A stretch of 64,000 nt of DNA, taken from NCBI RefSeq assembly GCF_019649055.1, contig NW_026570485.1:19036-83035 (forward strand), read 5' to 3'. Source of the DNA: Paramacrobiotus metropolitanus. Its lineage: Eukaryota > Tardigrada > Eutardigrada > Parachela > Macrobiotidae. Below the pieces are notes generated by a model, which searched no databases, was not told the DNA's origin, and saw only the letters and a list, made by a program, of their open reading frames with translations. Positions 24,766-35,692 of this stretch are shown piece by piece. The position numbers and the translations under genes are program-made. Numbering within the stretch: position 1 is the stretch's first letter; every line of letters starts with the position of its first letter.

Positions 24766-27700
24766 ATGGACAAAGAGATCATCGAACCGACATCGAATAG
24801 TAGTCAGGGGAGCCGTAGCTCTCACGGGTCACAGCAAAGTGCACATAACCCGTATAAGAAAGACTTATACCCGTTCTCACGCCCAGTTGAACACGGGCGA
24901 AACACTCGAGCACCAAAAGTCCCCGTGAAGAAGGATTCACGTGGGTCGGACGCAACGTACCAGAAGGCACTCGAAGCAGTGTCAGCTCAGGAGAGCTCCA
25001 GCGATGATTTGAAACGATCTCCCGCGCCTGCGGCGGGAAACAGTGAGGTGAACCAGGAGGTCACCAAAGAAGGAACGAACCCAGAAGAAGCCGCGGAGAC
25101 GGATCTGACATCGCAAAAGGATATGTCAGACCAGGATAAGAAGGAGAACCTGGCCAAAAACGAACCCACCGAGCAGCCAAAGATCACATCAGATGATCTC
25201 AATGAACTTAGGTTAGATGATCTCACACTTGGAGATGAAACAACAACTGAAGACATCTTCGAGAGTCCGATGGCATCTGATGAGATGATGTCTAATCGCG
25301 GAAATGAAGAATCGTACTTCACTGAGGATGAGATGACATTGAATATGTCATTTAAAACCGCAATGAAGGAAGCTGATCGAGCTCAGGGATTGACACCTTT
25401 TGAGGACATCCCCGAGAGTCTGATCGAAAGGAATCAGACGGGAAAGATCGTCAATGTACGATCTCCATCTCCGAACAGTCCCACTTCCAATCTGAGAAGA
25501 CGGGTCAAAGAGTTGGAAATTTCACTGGAGGAAAAGGAAGGTCAAGCCCTTCAGAAGAAACAGGAATATCAGAAACGGATAGGATCTCTTGAAACTCGTA
25601 TCTACGAGCTGGAGCAACAACAGGGTGTATGGGAAAATACAGCAACAGAATGGAAAGTCAGATATGAACGCCAGAAGGAGATTGCGGAAGACAATCTGAA
25701 AGTAGCCGATGATAGGGAGATGGAAGGCTATATAGCCGTAAATGAACTTAACGAGAGCATGTCCGAAGAGACAGCTGAAAGGTCACGGCACATAGCCGAA
25801 TTGAAGGATCAGTGCGATGAACTTCGCAAAAAGGCAGATGAAGCTGAAGCGAAGCGAGATGAATACGCAACCAAATTAGCGGAAGCAACCAAACGATTAA
25901 CAGCGGTGAATAAGGATATATTCAAGCTCAGAGAGGACCTGAAGCTGAAAGATGGGAATATTCAAACTCTCCAAAGGGAATCGGAAGATCACCAGAAACG
26001 AGCCGATGATGCTCTTAAAGTGGCACAAGACCTGAGAGAGCTCCTAGCTACCGAAGGGGGACGACTTAAAGATGAAATCAGGCAGGTCACTGAGGAGAAC
26101 GCGCAGCTCAAAGAAGCTGGTCAGAAAGCGGCCGAATGGGGCCAAAGATGGGAAGATGAAGCACGACGACTAGATACGAAGGTGACAAAAGTCGAAGTGG
26201 AAAGCAAAGAACATCAGAAAAAGATCCGTGAGTTGACAGACGAGAACATAAAACTCAACACGGAGTTGGTCGATATGACACAAACAGTGATGACACACCA
26301 AGATGAAGTTACTCAATCGAGGACTCATCTGAAATCGGCAGCTGATGCATATGCGCAACTGGAGCAGCAAATGAACCAGCTGATTGAGCAGATCCAACAG
26401 AGGAAAACAGATGAAAAAGAGTTGAACGACGAAACGATTCAGCGGCAGAACTTCGCCCACACGCTCAAGCAGGAGCGAGATCAATTGAAAAAGGAGAACG
26501 AGCAGCTCAGTCTTCGAGTTAAACGCCTCGAAGATGAGAATAAAGGTCTGCAGGTAACAAACAAGCACAGGGAAGAGTTACTCCTGCAAAGAGGAAGCGC
26601 AAAAAGGGATACGGCTGATACGCCCCCGCCCAGCTACAGTAAGGCACATGAAGCGGGCGGGAGCTTCCACTTTGAGATGCCGCTACGAACGGGCGGCGGC
26701 ACAGGAGGCTTTAAAGCGGAAAAGGATGGGGAAACTTCGGATAATAGGAACCCGTCAGGTAGTCACCAACCACATATGAGCTCGGGTGACCCTTCACAGT
26801 TCCAACGGCCCATCGAAACAGCGGTTAAGGACGGCGCAAATCAAGATGCACGCTCTCCACGGCACGAACACGACGGAAGATTCTTCCAGGAATATCGTAA
26901 CGAACGCAACCAACGAGAAGATCGGAATGAAAATCGAGGACAACGGGAATTTAACAGATCCATCAGGAACATGGGCCGTAAAACCGATCTTACGACCTTT
27001 GATGGCAACCGAGATGCGGTAGGCGGATGGATCCGGCTGGTTAAAGAAACACAGCGGACATATGATTTAACTGACGATCAGATACTCATCGATATCGCCA
27101 GCGCCGTTAGAAGACCAGCGAAGATCTGGTTCGATAGCGAAAGGGACATTGAAGAAGCCGAAGAAGAAGTATACACAGTTACAGAATGGCTGAACAAGTT
27201 CACAGATGAGTTCGGAGATCGAAACGAGGAAGTCCTTGGCTTACGTGAAGCCATGAACAGGAAATTCAAACCTGGAAAAGAGACGCTGGAACAGTTTTAC
27301 CAAGCGATCATGAAGTTCAAAGCTAAGAAAGCTATCACCGAATTGCAAGCGGTTGCATTCCTTATCGACGGATGCAGAGTTGATAACGATCTCTATAAGG
27401 CGCTGAAAACGAAGGGGTTCAGAACGCCAACAGAGATCAAGGACTTCTTCCGATCTTGGGCAGCTGGCGAGGATAAATACAAGGTGGTCGAAGGTCAACG
27501 TAATCAACAGGATTACGTGACCATCCGCTCGGGCCAAGTTGACATGGCACAGAGACAATACGCGGCCTCACCTTCCCAAGGGGAATACCAGATAAGATCA
27601 CCAACTCCAACTCACAAGGAGATGACTTTCATCGACAGCCAAACAGGACAACCGATCTCGTATGCCATGGTCGCCGCGATACAAGCGCAGGCGCAGGCTA

Positions 27701-28419
27701 GGCCAATGGCCCCGGCAAATGTTATGCCGAGTCCCCTGAAGGGAGGGGTGCCCCAAATGCAAGGAAGGTCCAATTATGGAAACGGAAATGGAAATGGAAA
27801 TGGAAACTGGAACGGTGGCCAACGAAACGGCAACTTTAACCGAAATCAGGGGCAGGGCAACTATCAGCCCAAGAACCGACAAGGAAATTATCAACAGAAC
27901 CGCGGTAACTATCAGCAGCCGCAGGGATCTCGAACAGAATGGAAATTCGGTCAAATTGATGGATGGATCGCCCAGGGCGTGCAGCTGTGTTAAAATTGTG
28001 GATTCGGGAACCACGATGCACAGAACTGCATGTTCGCTGGCATGCCACCAAACCGGAACCCGAACCTGTTCGCCACCAGAGAATGGGAACGGTTGCGAGC
28101 CCAAGGCGGCTGGAGACAAGCAGTAGCGAACGGCTACGACCTGGTCGCGAGATGGGCCGCGTTCAAACAGGGCAACGGCGGCGGCGCCGGCCAGGGAAAT
28201 GGAAATGGTGGCGGCGGCGGATATAACGGCGGCGGAAGAGGTGGTTTCCGCGGGCGAGGTCGCGGCAATGGACGCGGTGGATAGGGCAACCGGAACGGCG
28301 GCGGCAACGGACGCGCCGATAATAACGACGGCGGCGGCGCGAACGGCGCTGGCCAGAGAAATGAACAAGTCCAGCAGCGGCAGCAGGTGCTGGATCAGGG
28401 AAACGGCCAAGATCAGTAG
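24766..28419 (+). CDS. gag: gag of gypsy element, long coiled-coil type
   Basis: Structural protein that would form the particle. The ATG at 24766 is the first Met after an in-frame stop at 24715. Residues 1-230 are acidic and disordered; about 245-640 are heptad-rich coiled coil; about 735-920 are a retrotransposon-gag capsid region (WIRLVKETQRTYDLTDDQ, KPGKETLEQFYQAIMKFKA). A Gln/Asn/Gly tail follows with GN repeats at 27776-27815, then a C-x2-C-x4-H-x4-C knuckle at 27988-28029, RG-rich sequence, and the terminal TAG at 28417. A TAA at 27991 falls inside the knuckle and a TAG lies at 28282; the frame stays clearly coding after both. The length, about 1217 codons, is far above the usual gypsy gag. 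Without suppression the product ends at 1075 residues, before the knuckle is complete. Confidence 0.85.
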
Positions 28420-28440
28420 GTGCCGGTGAGCCTACTGATC
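28398..28440 (+). promoter_or_regulatory. -1 ribosomal frameshift signal between gag and pol
   Basis: The heptamer GGGAAAC at 28398-28404 sits in the gag frame as G GGA AAC, the X XXY YYZ phase needed for tandem -1 slippage. A 6-base spacer (GGCCAA) leads to a perfect 10-bp stem, GATCAGTAGG (28411-28420) with CCTACTGATC (28431-28440), and a 10-base loop. The gag stop TAG (28417) is inside the stem. The -1 frame is open from 28404 straight into the pol ORF. The phase, spacing and open frame are all read directly; efficiency is untested. Confidence 0.9.
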
Positions 28441-31400
28441 CTCCGCAACCGAAACCACCGGATAAAGGAGGAACGCAGAATCGGACTGCGAAAGAGATGG
28501 CTAATAAGATGCCATCATCAGTGGGCAAAGTACCACAGCCACAGAATCGGACTGTAGGCGAGACGGCTAATAAGATGCCGTCATATCGGCTGAAAGAGAT
28601 GGTTCATAAGATGCCATCACAAGTGGACAAAAGGCCACTTCCACAGAATGGTACTGCGAAGTCACCACAGAATGGTACTGTGAGTGAGATGGCTCAAAAG
28701 ATGCCATCACAGGTGAAGAAAGGACCACCTGCACAGAATAGTACTGCTGATGATCAGCTGACAAATAAAGGAAAATGTAGTGCCGAAAAGCTAAAAGAAC
28801 GGCGCGCTCAACGTAACGAGATCATTCGAAAGGCGAACTTGAAGAAGAAACTGGAAGAAAAAGAGACGAATGATCAGCACTCCAGATTCCGAGAGTTTCT
28901 ACGTAATCAAAACGCAGAGAAGGAGATGAAAACGAAGTTTGGGAATTGTCCGGAAGACGAAGATGATACGGCACTAAAACAAAAGTGGTTAGAACAGAAC
29001 GCCACAGTGGGCAGCAAAGATGAAAAACTACTTCCTATAAGGAAAGCACCAGTGGGAGATCGTGGAGCAAGTGCTAACGCTAAAAGCGATGATAAAAAGA
29101 TCGTCGCAAATGGTCAGGAAAAGGAACTGACGCTGCGAAAGGTGCAGCTTAAAGAGAGCGAACGAGCACAACAGATCTCCGATGACTCACTGGATGATGC
29201 ACTTACGCTGCAGCGGAAACAGATTTGGCAAAAAGCGGTACATCAACCTAATGAAGATCGCGGCAGGTGGATACCTGTATCGCCGAAAGGATCTCAGAAA
29301 GCGAGGATGTCGAGTGCAGAATACTGGGACATGCAGCAGCTGCGAACTGAATTTCAGAGAAAACGTCTTAATGAGTTGGTTACCGGGAAACCAGCTCAAG
29401 GATTAATGAACCCTGTCCCAGTGTTCAACGAGATCGAATATAAAACGACACTCGCTGATCAGAATCGAAATGCTCCCCTAGCTGATAAACCGTCAAATTA
29501 CGGAGAAAAAGTTCCGTTACAGAAACTGCCAAATGGTGGATTTGCAATAAAACGAGCTGAAAGGTCACGGGACTTAACCGAAGCGCTACAAAAAGATCCG
29601 AATGACAAATCACCAATCCGAACAGATGGGATGTCTTCACAAACCGATCCGACGAAAACGAACAATGAGGTATCGACGAAAGTGATCGACGGGATGACCC
29701 AAAACGGATATGAGATGGTCACATATGAAAGATCACCAGATCAACCGGACAGCGAAGAAGATGAGCTAAAACGAGTTGACCAGATCACAGATGAGATCGT
29801 TGAGCATCTGCGTGACAAATCAGATGATGTCACATTGCATCAGACCATCTCTGAGGTGATCAAAGATCATTCAGAAGTTGCGAAGGGGCAACTAAACGAA
29901 ACCGAAAAGATCATCAACGATGAAAAAGCTACAAAGAAAAAGGGGTGTGAGGTGGGAAAAAGCTCAAAAGATGGAAAGAAGAGACAATTTTATGACATTC
30001 GAACTGATGTCCCACATAGGATCGATCATCTGAGTTCGATACTGAGGAAGAACAACACCTTAGCGAAGGGGCAGGTGTCTTCTTCAGCAGTTGATATGGA
30101 TCCGGGATCTGTATCGCTCATCCCAGTCAAGTGTACTGTTCGTACGCTTAAAGTGCAGAATGGATCGAAACATAACTTGCCGAAACGGATCGAAGCATAT
30201 ACACATGAGGTAAAAATCGGCGACATAAAGGTCTTAGCGATGTTGGATACTGGTGCAGAAACATCGTTAATCAGCCGACCGTTTTGCGAAAAGAACGGAC
30301 TTCACGTCTTACCGCTGCCACCAGATCGATTGGTGCGAATTAATGGAATCAGCGGAACATCAGGCTTCAACGTGACGCATTATTGCGTAGCACCAGTGAC
30401 ATTGCGGAAACGGACCAGTCAACACTCCTTCTATGTACGACCTAAAACGGATGATGTACAAGTTCTACTGGGATATGATTTTCTGGCGACAAAGTTCGTC
30501 CTGATCGATAATCATGGGGAGGAGGAAGTTGAAGATGAGCCGAAATCAGCTGTCAAAGTTCAAGCCGGAAAGGTTACCGGACTTGTAAAAGCAGCTAAAA
30601 CGGATCAAAAGGTTATCCCAGTACCAGAGGCACTGGGAAAGCAGATGATGAACCAACGAAGGGGAGGTTCACCTGCTCAGCTGTCGACGATCGAAAAGAT
30701 GGCAGCCATCCAAAAGGAGATCTCCACCCGACTGGGGAGATCATCAGTGAAACCGAAAGAACGGGCAAACGTCGTTCTCCCAGTACCAGAGGCACAGGGA
30801 ACGACGAAAGATGATCAAAATGGAACCGATAAAGATGTTATCCCAGTACCAGAGGCACTGGGAATGAACGATGAAACTCCGTTAACAATGGAGCAGATCG
30901 CAGCCATACAAAAGGAAGCAGCTGCTGAATCGAAACGATCTCTTGTACCGGGAATGGAGTGGGCAAAGTCTATCCCAGTACCAGAGGCACTGGGAATAAA
31001 AGTTGCCAAAGTATGGGACGATAAGAAGTTCGAAAAGGAACTAGACGCTCCGAAAAAGATGACACAAGATGAGCAGATACTCTTAAGCGAGATACGAGAT
31101 GGAGCGATTGAACAGCTGAGAGATCATCGAACCGAAAAACAACCGGAGATCATCGAAATCTCATCCGACAAGGATAAGGGGACACCGGATCACGGTTTTT
31201 GGAATACGGAAATCGACGATACCAGTAACCCGTTCGCTTGCCTCGATAAAATGACACTGGAAGAACGTATTAGCAGTTGTCATCACGGTTACAATGAGAA
31301 CCCATGTCGAGTGCAACCTCAAGGGAGATGTGAGGAATGTCGTCGAGATGCCTGTCAGGATGATCTCAGGGATTGGCCAAGCTGCAATGCGGCAATCGAA

Positions 31401-33131
31401 GAGATGAAAAACCATGTCCAAAAGGAAGTTAAAAGTATTAGCAGGACAAACTCAATGTGGAATCAGCACATCGAACGCTACCATTGGCAGCGATATAAGG
31501 AATGGCTATCCTGCGTTCGGAACTTCATCATAACAAGGGGGAGATCATTGCTTCATTTGGATAACAGCGTCGATAGCTTGATTGCGAACTTAGGGAGATC
31601 GGACCCGAACGTCAAGCAACTCCGATCGAAACTCGATCGAGAAATAAATGAAGTATTTGATGAAGGAATCATGTGGGAAAATGCAAGAACCGATCTTTTC
31701 TGGGACTTTCGTGTTAATCACCTCTATAAGGGAGAAGGAACAACGATCATCTTCCCAACCGGACTCGGTAAACCAGTATATGAGCTGTTCGAAATGTTCT
31801 ATAAGGCGCTGGAGAGAGGAAATGAAAAATCCTTTGAAAAATATTGGAAAAAGTTGGAAGCGGAATTCCCTCCACTGCCGGATACCGATATACCTGAACT
31901 AAAAGTATACCGAAAACGAAGAGAAGTTGAACCAGCTGGTTACCCGGTCAAGAAAAAGGTGACCTTCGCACCAGTTCCAGATGGAGCTGAATACCCTCAA
32001 CGAGGAAATGATAAATGGTGCATATATGAGATGAACCCTAAAAATGAACTCCTCGCCGAAAACTTAAATGCGAACTGTGTCTTCATCGGGAATAAGAGAC
32101 CCATCGGATACGAGGAGGATACAGATGAGGAGATGATCGTAACAGATGAAAAGAGATCACCAACAGCATTCGAGATCTCGCAGATGATCTCAGAAAAGGG
32201 AACGATGTGGAAAAAGTTCCAAGAGGAGCTCGAAAGGATCTCAGCAGGGCAACAAAACCCAGTAACAGAAGCAAAAGAAGATGGAAATATACTCGATACT
32301 GGTGAGGAAGGTCCACCGGTCGAGAATAACAGATTGATGAGCTTGGAAGAGATCGATCAGCTCGAAGGAACAGTCCCAGATGATCGGAGATCGAATTCCG
32401 ATAAACAAAGGTCATCACCGAAAGTGCGAGTAACGCGCAGTCATCCGAGAATCGCAGCGAAACATGGAATCAAGGCAAAAGAAACGAGCAAACCCCTGCT
32501 TAAAAATCTGAAAACGAAAAAACTTAGCGATTTTCAGGGCGACGAAGGTGACCTTTCATCTGAGGGAGATGGAGTTGATGAGCGGCCACTTGATAAGAGC
32601 GCAGCAACTGACGATGAGAGCAGTGACTCAGATTCAGATTGGACAAGCTCGAGTGACAACTCAACAACTTCAGAAGACTCAGGTGTAAACGATCTCTCAG
32701 AACAAGAGGATCTCCTCGATCTCGACGAAGATGATGAAGTGGATGAAGCAAAGGAACAGGATATTAAAGTGAGAAGAACGAAGGTGCAAAGGATGAAACT
32801 GAACAGAGAGACGATAAGAGTCTACAGTGACCAACGGATCCTTTTAAAACCATCTGTTTGTACCCGTGTAAAAGTTAGAATGGGGAAATTCGTACCAGCT
32901 AAAGAGAAGCTGATGTTCACACCCGTCTTCCAAGTGGAAACTGATGTTCAACCGTTAGCGGGAGTGACCGATCATAGAGGAAGGCACTTTGATCTGGTCA
33001 TCGCTAACCACAGCATTAAACGGCAAGTTGTTAAGAAGGGTCAGTTCCTCGGTTATGTTGAGCCATACGATCATATGGAGAACGTCCAGATCAATAGTGG
33101 CACAGTAAAGAACGTGCTTTTTGATCCCTAA
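28404..33131 (+). CDS. pol: pol part 1 of gypsy element: repeat-rich linker and aspartic protease
   Basis: About 1575 codons in the -1 frame relative to gag; the first ATG is at 28497, but translation is expected by frameshift. The first 100 codons hold about four imperfect repeats of KMPS plus a P-x-PQN-x-T unit. The retroviral-type protease has the active site LDTGAETSLI (Asp codon 30246) and a matching LLGYDFL downstream. Between 30615 and 31000 the motif (I/L)PVPEA(L/Q)G occurs four times. The region 31000-33100 is charged and unrecognised. The frame ends at TAA 33129, immediately followed in the same frame by VDD, the remnant of the RT active-site box. Fingers and most of the palm of RT should lie here and are absent. 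Confidence 0.8.
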   Translation, partial: RPRSVGAGEPTDPPQPKPPDKGGTQNRTAKEMANKMPSSVGKVPQPQNRTVGETANKMPSYRLKEMVHKMPSQVDKRPLPQNGTAKSPQNGTVSEMAQKMPSQVKKGPPAQNSTADDQLTNKGKCSAEKLKERRAQRNEIIRKANLKKKLEEKETNDQHSRFREFLRNQNAEKEMKTKFGNCPEDEDDTALKQKWLEQNATVGSKDEKLLPIRKAPVGDRGASANAKSDDKKIVANGQEKELTLRKVQLKESERAQQISDDSLDDALTLQRKQIWQKAVHQPNEDRGRWIPVSPKGSQKARMSSAEYWDMQQLRTEFQRKRLNELVTGKPAQGLMNPVPVFNEIEYKTTLADQNRNAPLADKPSNYGEKVPLQKLPNGGFAIKRAERSRDLTEALQKDPNDKSPIRTDGMSSQTDPTKTNNEVSTKVIDGMTQNGYEMVTYERSPDQPDSEEDELKRVDQITDEIVEHLRDKSDDVTLHQTISEVIKDHSEVAKGQLNETEKIINDEKATKKKGCEVGKSSKDGKKRQFYDIRTDVPHRIDHLSSILRKNNTLAKGQVSSSAVDMDPGSVSLIPVKCTVRTLKVQNGSKHNLPKRIEAYTHEVKIGDIKVLAMLDTGAETSLISRPFCEKNGLHVLPLPPDRLVRINGISGTSGFNVTHYCVAPVTLRKRTSQHSFYVRPKTDDVQVLLGYDFLATKFVLIDNHGEEEVEDEPKSAVKVQAGKVTGLVKAAKTDQKVIPVPEALGKQMMNQRRGGSPAQLSTIEKMAAIQKEISTRLGRSSVKPKERANVVLPVPEAQGTTKDDQNGTDKDVIPVPEALGMNDETPLTMEQIAAIQKEAAAESKRSLVPGMEWAKSIPVPEALGIKVAKVWDDKKFEKELDAPKKMTQDEQILLSEIRDGAIEQLRDHRTEKQPEIIEISSDKDKGTPDHGFWNTEIDDTSNPFACLDKMTLEERISSCHHGYNENPCRVQPQGRCEECRRDACQDDLRDWPSCNAAIEEMKNHVQKEVKSISRTNSMWNQHIERYHWQRYKEWLSCVRNFIITRGRSLLHLDNSVDSLIANLGRSDPNVKQLRSKLDREINEVFDEGIMWENARTDLFWDFRVNHLYKGEGTTIIFPTGLGKPVYELFEMFYKALERGNEKSFEKYWKKLEAEFPPLPDTDIPELKVYRKRREVEPAGYPVKKKVTFAPVPDGAEYPQRGNDKWCIYEMNPKNELLAENLNANCVFIGNKRPIGYEEDTDEEMIVTDEKRSPTAFEISQMISEKGTMWKKFQEELERISAGQQNPVTEAKEDGNILDTGEEGPPVENNRLMSLEEIDQLEGTVPDDRRSNSDKQRSSPKVRVTRSHPRIAAKHGIKAKETSKPLLKNLKTKKLSDFQGDEGDLSSEGDGVDERPLDKSAATDDESSDSDSDWTSSSDNSTTSEDSGVNDLSEQEDLLDLDEDDEVDEAKEQDIKVRRTKVQRMKLNRETIRVYSDQRILLKPSVCTRVKVRMGKFVPAKEKLMFTPVFQVETDVQPLAGVTDHRGRHFDLVIANHSIKRQVVKKGQFLGYVEPYDHMENVQINSGTVKNVLFDP

Positions 33132-35692
33132 GTGGATGACACAACGAAAGCCTGCATTTCCTCCTTCAAAGCTTGGTTGAAGCAGGTTTTACCATCAAAC
33201 CGACGAAATGCGAATTTGGAATGCGGCAGATGGGATTCCTGGGTCACATACTCAGTGAAGATGGAGTTCGCATGGATCCCGAAAAGATCACCGCAGTATC
33301 AGAATTTAAGCGACCCCAGACTGAACGACAGCTGAGATCATTCCTCGGATTAGCAAACTACTATCGGAAGTTCATAGCTGGATATGCACAGCAGACCTGT
33401 CACTTGTATGAGCTGCTGCGAAACGACAAGCATGTACGAAAAGACTGGACCGAAGTTCATACGAAGGAGTTTGAAAATTTGAAAAAGTTGCTATGCGAAG
33501 GTCCAGTCTTAGCGAAGTTCGATCCAGCTAAGCCAACGGTAATTGAATGTGACGCGAGCAAAGAAGGGATTGGAGCAGTATTATCACAAGAAGGTCATCC
33601 AATTGCCTATGCGAGCCGCGTCCTACATGGAGCTGAACGGAACTACGGTGTAACCGAATGGGAGTGCCTAGCGGTCGTGTTCGCCGTCAGGAAGTTCAAA
33701 TCGTACATCGATTACTCCGAGTTCACCGTACGAACGGATCATCAGGCATTAACGAATTTGCTGAGATCAGAAACGAATAAAGTTGGCATGAATCCGCGAC
33801 TCACGAGATGGGCGATGGCGTTACAAGGTCATCAGTTCAAAATCGAGTACAAACCGGGAAAGTACTGCGACAACGCGGATGCACTGTCGAGGGCACCAAT
33901 CGAAGGTCCGACATGCCACGATGAAGAATTCGATGAGATTCCGAACTTCGAAGATATAAAGAAAGAGTATGACATAAAAGAACCGGCAGTTGAAGTGTGG
34001 CAGCTGTTCGTACAGATGGCCGAAGAGCGAGAGAAGCGAGTAAAAGATGATCCGGCTACGGCGAATGAGCCGGCGGAATCAATGATCAATGTTAACCGTG
34101 TACGGGCTTTAAATGAATGCCCGATTAAGCTGCTGAGATTTCTTAAAAAGAAGGATAACCGACATAAACCGTTACCGCGATGCAAAGTCATCACGGACTG
34201 GAACGATCTCAGCACCGCAACTGTTCGCATCGTCAACCTGCAAGGAGATGAGGAAGAAGAAGATGACTCGAACTTGCAGCTTCGAAATAAGCAGCTGAAA
34301 GATCCTCACCTTGCAATGATCATCGATGAACTCGAACATTTAGCAGACGCCCAAACGAGATCGAAGTTCGAAGTTCATTACCAGTTGTGGAATGGAATCT
34401 TGTACCGAATAAAAGATAACAAAGGGAGATTAGAAAGGTCATATGTCGTACCACTGTCCATGAGACGAGCGATCATCCATGCGCTGCACGATGAGAAAGC
34501 AGCAGGTCATCTTGGATATGAAAAGACGCTAGCAGCAATAAGACTGCGATACTATTGGGACAGAATGAGTACGGACGTTAAGAATTATATACTCGCATGT
34601 CAAGGATGTCAGTTCACCAAGACACCAAGGAAATGCCCACCTGGAAAGCTGCAAGAGATCAAAGTGGGACATCCTTTCTTCTTTAAGCTGCTGAGATTTC
34701 CTAAAAAGAAGGATAACCGACATAAACCGTTACCGCGATGCAAAGTCATCACGGACTGGAACGATCTCAGCACCGCAACTGTTCGCATCGTCAACCTGCA
34801 AGGAGATGAGGAAGAAGAAGATGACTCGAACTTGCAGCTTCGAAATAAGCAGCTGAAAGATCCTCACCTTGCAATGATCATCGATGAACTCGAACATTTA
34901 GCAGACGCCCAAACGAGATCGAAGTTCGAAGTTCATTACCAGTTGTGGAATGGAATCTTGTACCGAATAAAAGATAACAAAGGGAGATTAGAAAGGTCAT
35001 ATGTCGTACCACTGTCCATGAGACGAGCGATCATCCATGCGCTGCACGATGAGAAAGCAGCAGGTCATCTTGGATATGAAAAGACGCTAGCAGCAATAAG
35101 ACTGCGATACTATTGGGACAGAATGAGTACGGACGTTAAGAATTATATACTCGCATGTCAAGGATGTCAGTTCACCAAGACACCAAGGAAATGCCCACCT
35201 GGAAAGCTGCAAGAGATCAAAGTGGGACATCCTTTCTTCCGAGTATATGCCGATCTGAAAGGACCTTTATTACCGACAAAGAAACGAGGATATAAGTATA
35301 TAGCGGTGTTCATTGATCAGCTGACAAAATATGTGATAGCAGTACCGATGAAAACGGCAACAGCGAAGGAATTTGCCAAAGTCTTTGTAAAACACGTGAT
35401 ATTGGTACATGGAGCACCGCATATTTTACATACGGATCGCGGAAGGCACTTCACAGCGGAAGTCTTATCGAAAGTCACCAACGTGTTCAAAATCAAACAC
35501 ACGTTCGGAACGGCATACCACCCTGAAGGTCAAGGCCAAGTGGAACGGCAGATGCAGATCATCGGAGATGGTCTTGCACAGTATATGAAAGCGGGAAACG
35601 AACGGAAATTTAACAAGTACCTCCCGTACGTGGTCTCAGGCATGAACAGGTGGAGAGAGGTGAAGCACCTAAACCTGATGCCAAAATGTTGA
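33132..35692 (+). pseudogene. pol: pol part 2: RT remnant, RNase H and integrase
   Basis: Starts with VDDTTKA in the frame of pol part 1, then from 33173 continues in another frame (VEAGFTIKPTKCEFG, FLGHILSEDG), so a one-base shift separates the two. The RT thumb and connection are followed by RNase H (VIECDASKEGIGAVL, EWECLAVVFAVRKF, TDHQAL). The integrase zinc domain (HALHDEKAAGH ... CQGCQ) is present twice because 34127-34684 is repeated in tandem. The integrase core has Asp at 35252 and 35435 and Glu at 35543 (D, D-x35-E). The integrase C-terminus is cut short at 35692. RNase H and integrase cores look intact, but the missing palm means no reverse transcription by this copy. Confidence 0.85.
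34127..35242 (+). repeat. In-frame 558-bp tandem duplication within pol
   Basis: 34127-34684 and 34685-35242 are nearly identical (a t/c difference in AGATTTC/TTAAAA). The length is 186 codons, so the ORF stays open through both copies. It duplicates the linker and integrase zinc domain. Confidence 0.95.

Noticed and set aside
30615-31000. CRISPR-like spaced repeats
   Set aside because: Repeats are coding, irregularly spaced and within a retrotransposon ORF of a eukaryote.
33132-33180. Second programmed frameshift between VDD and the RT thumb
   Set aside because: No X XXY YYZ heptamer in phase; a plain one-base indel next to the large deletion is the simpler reading.
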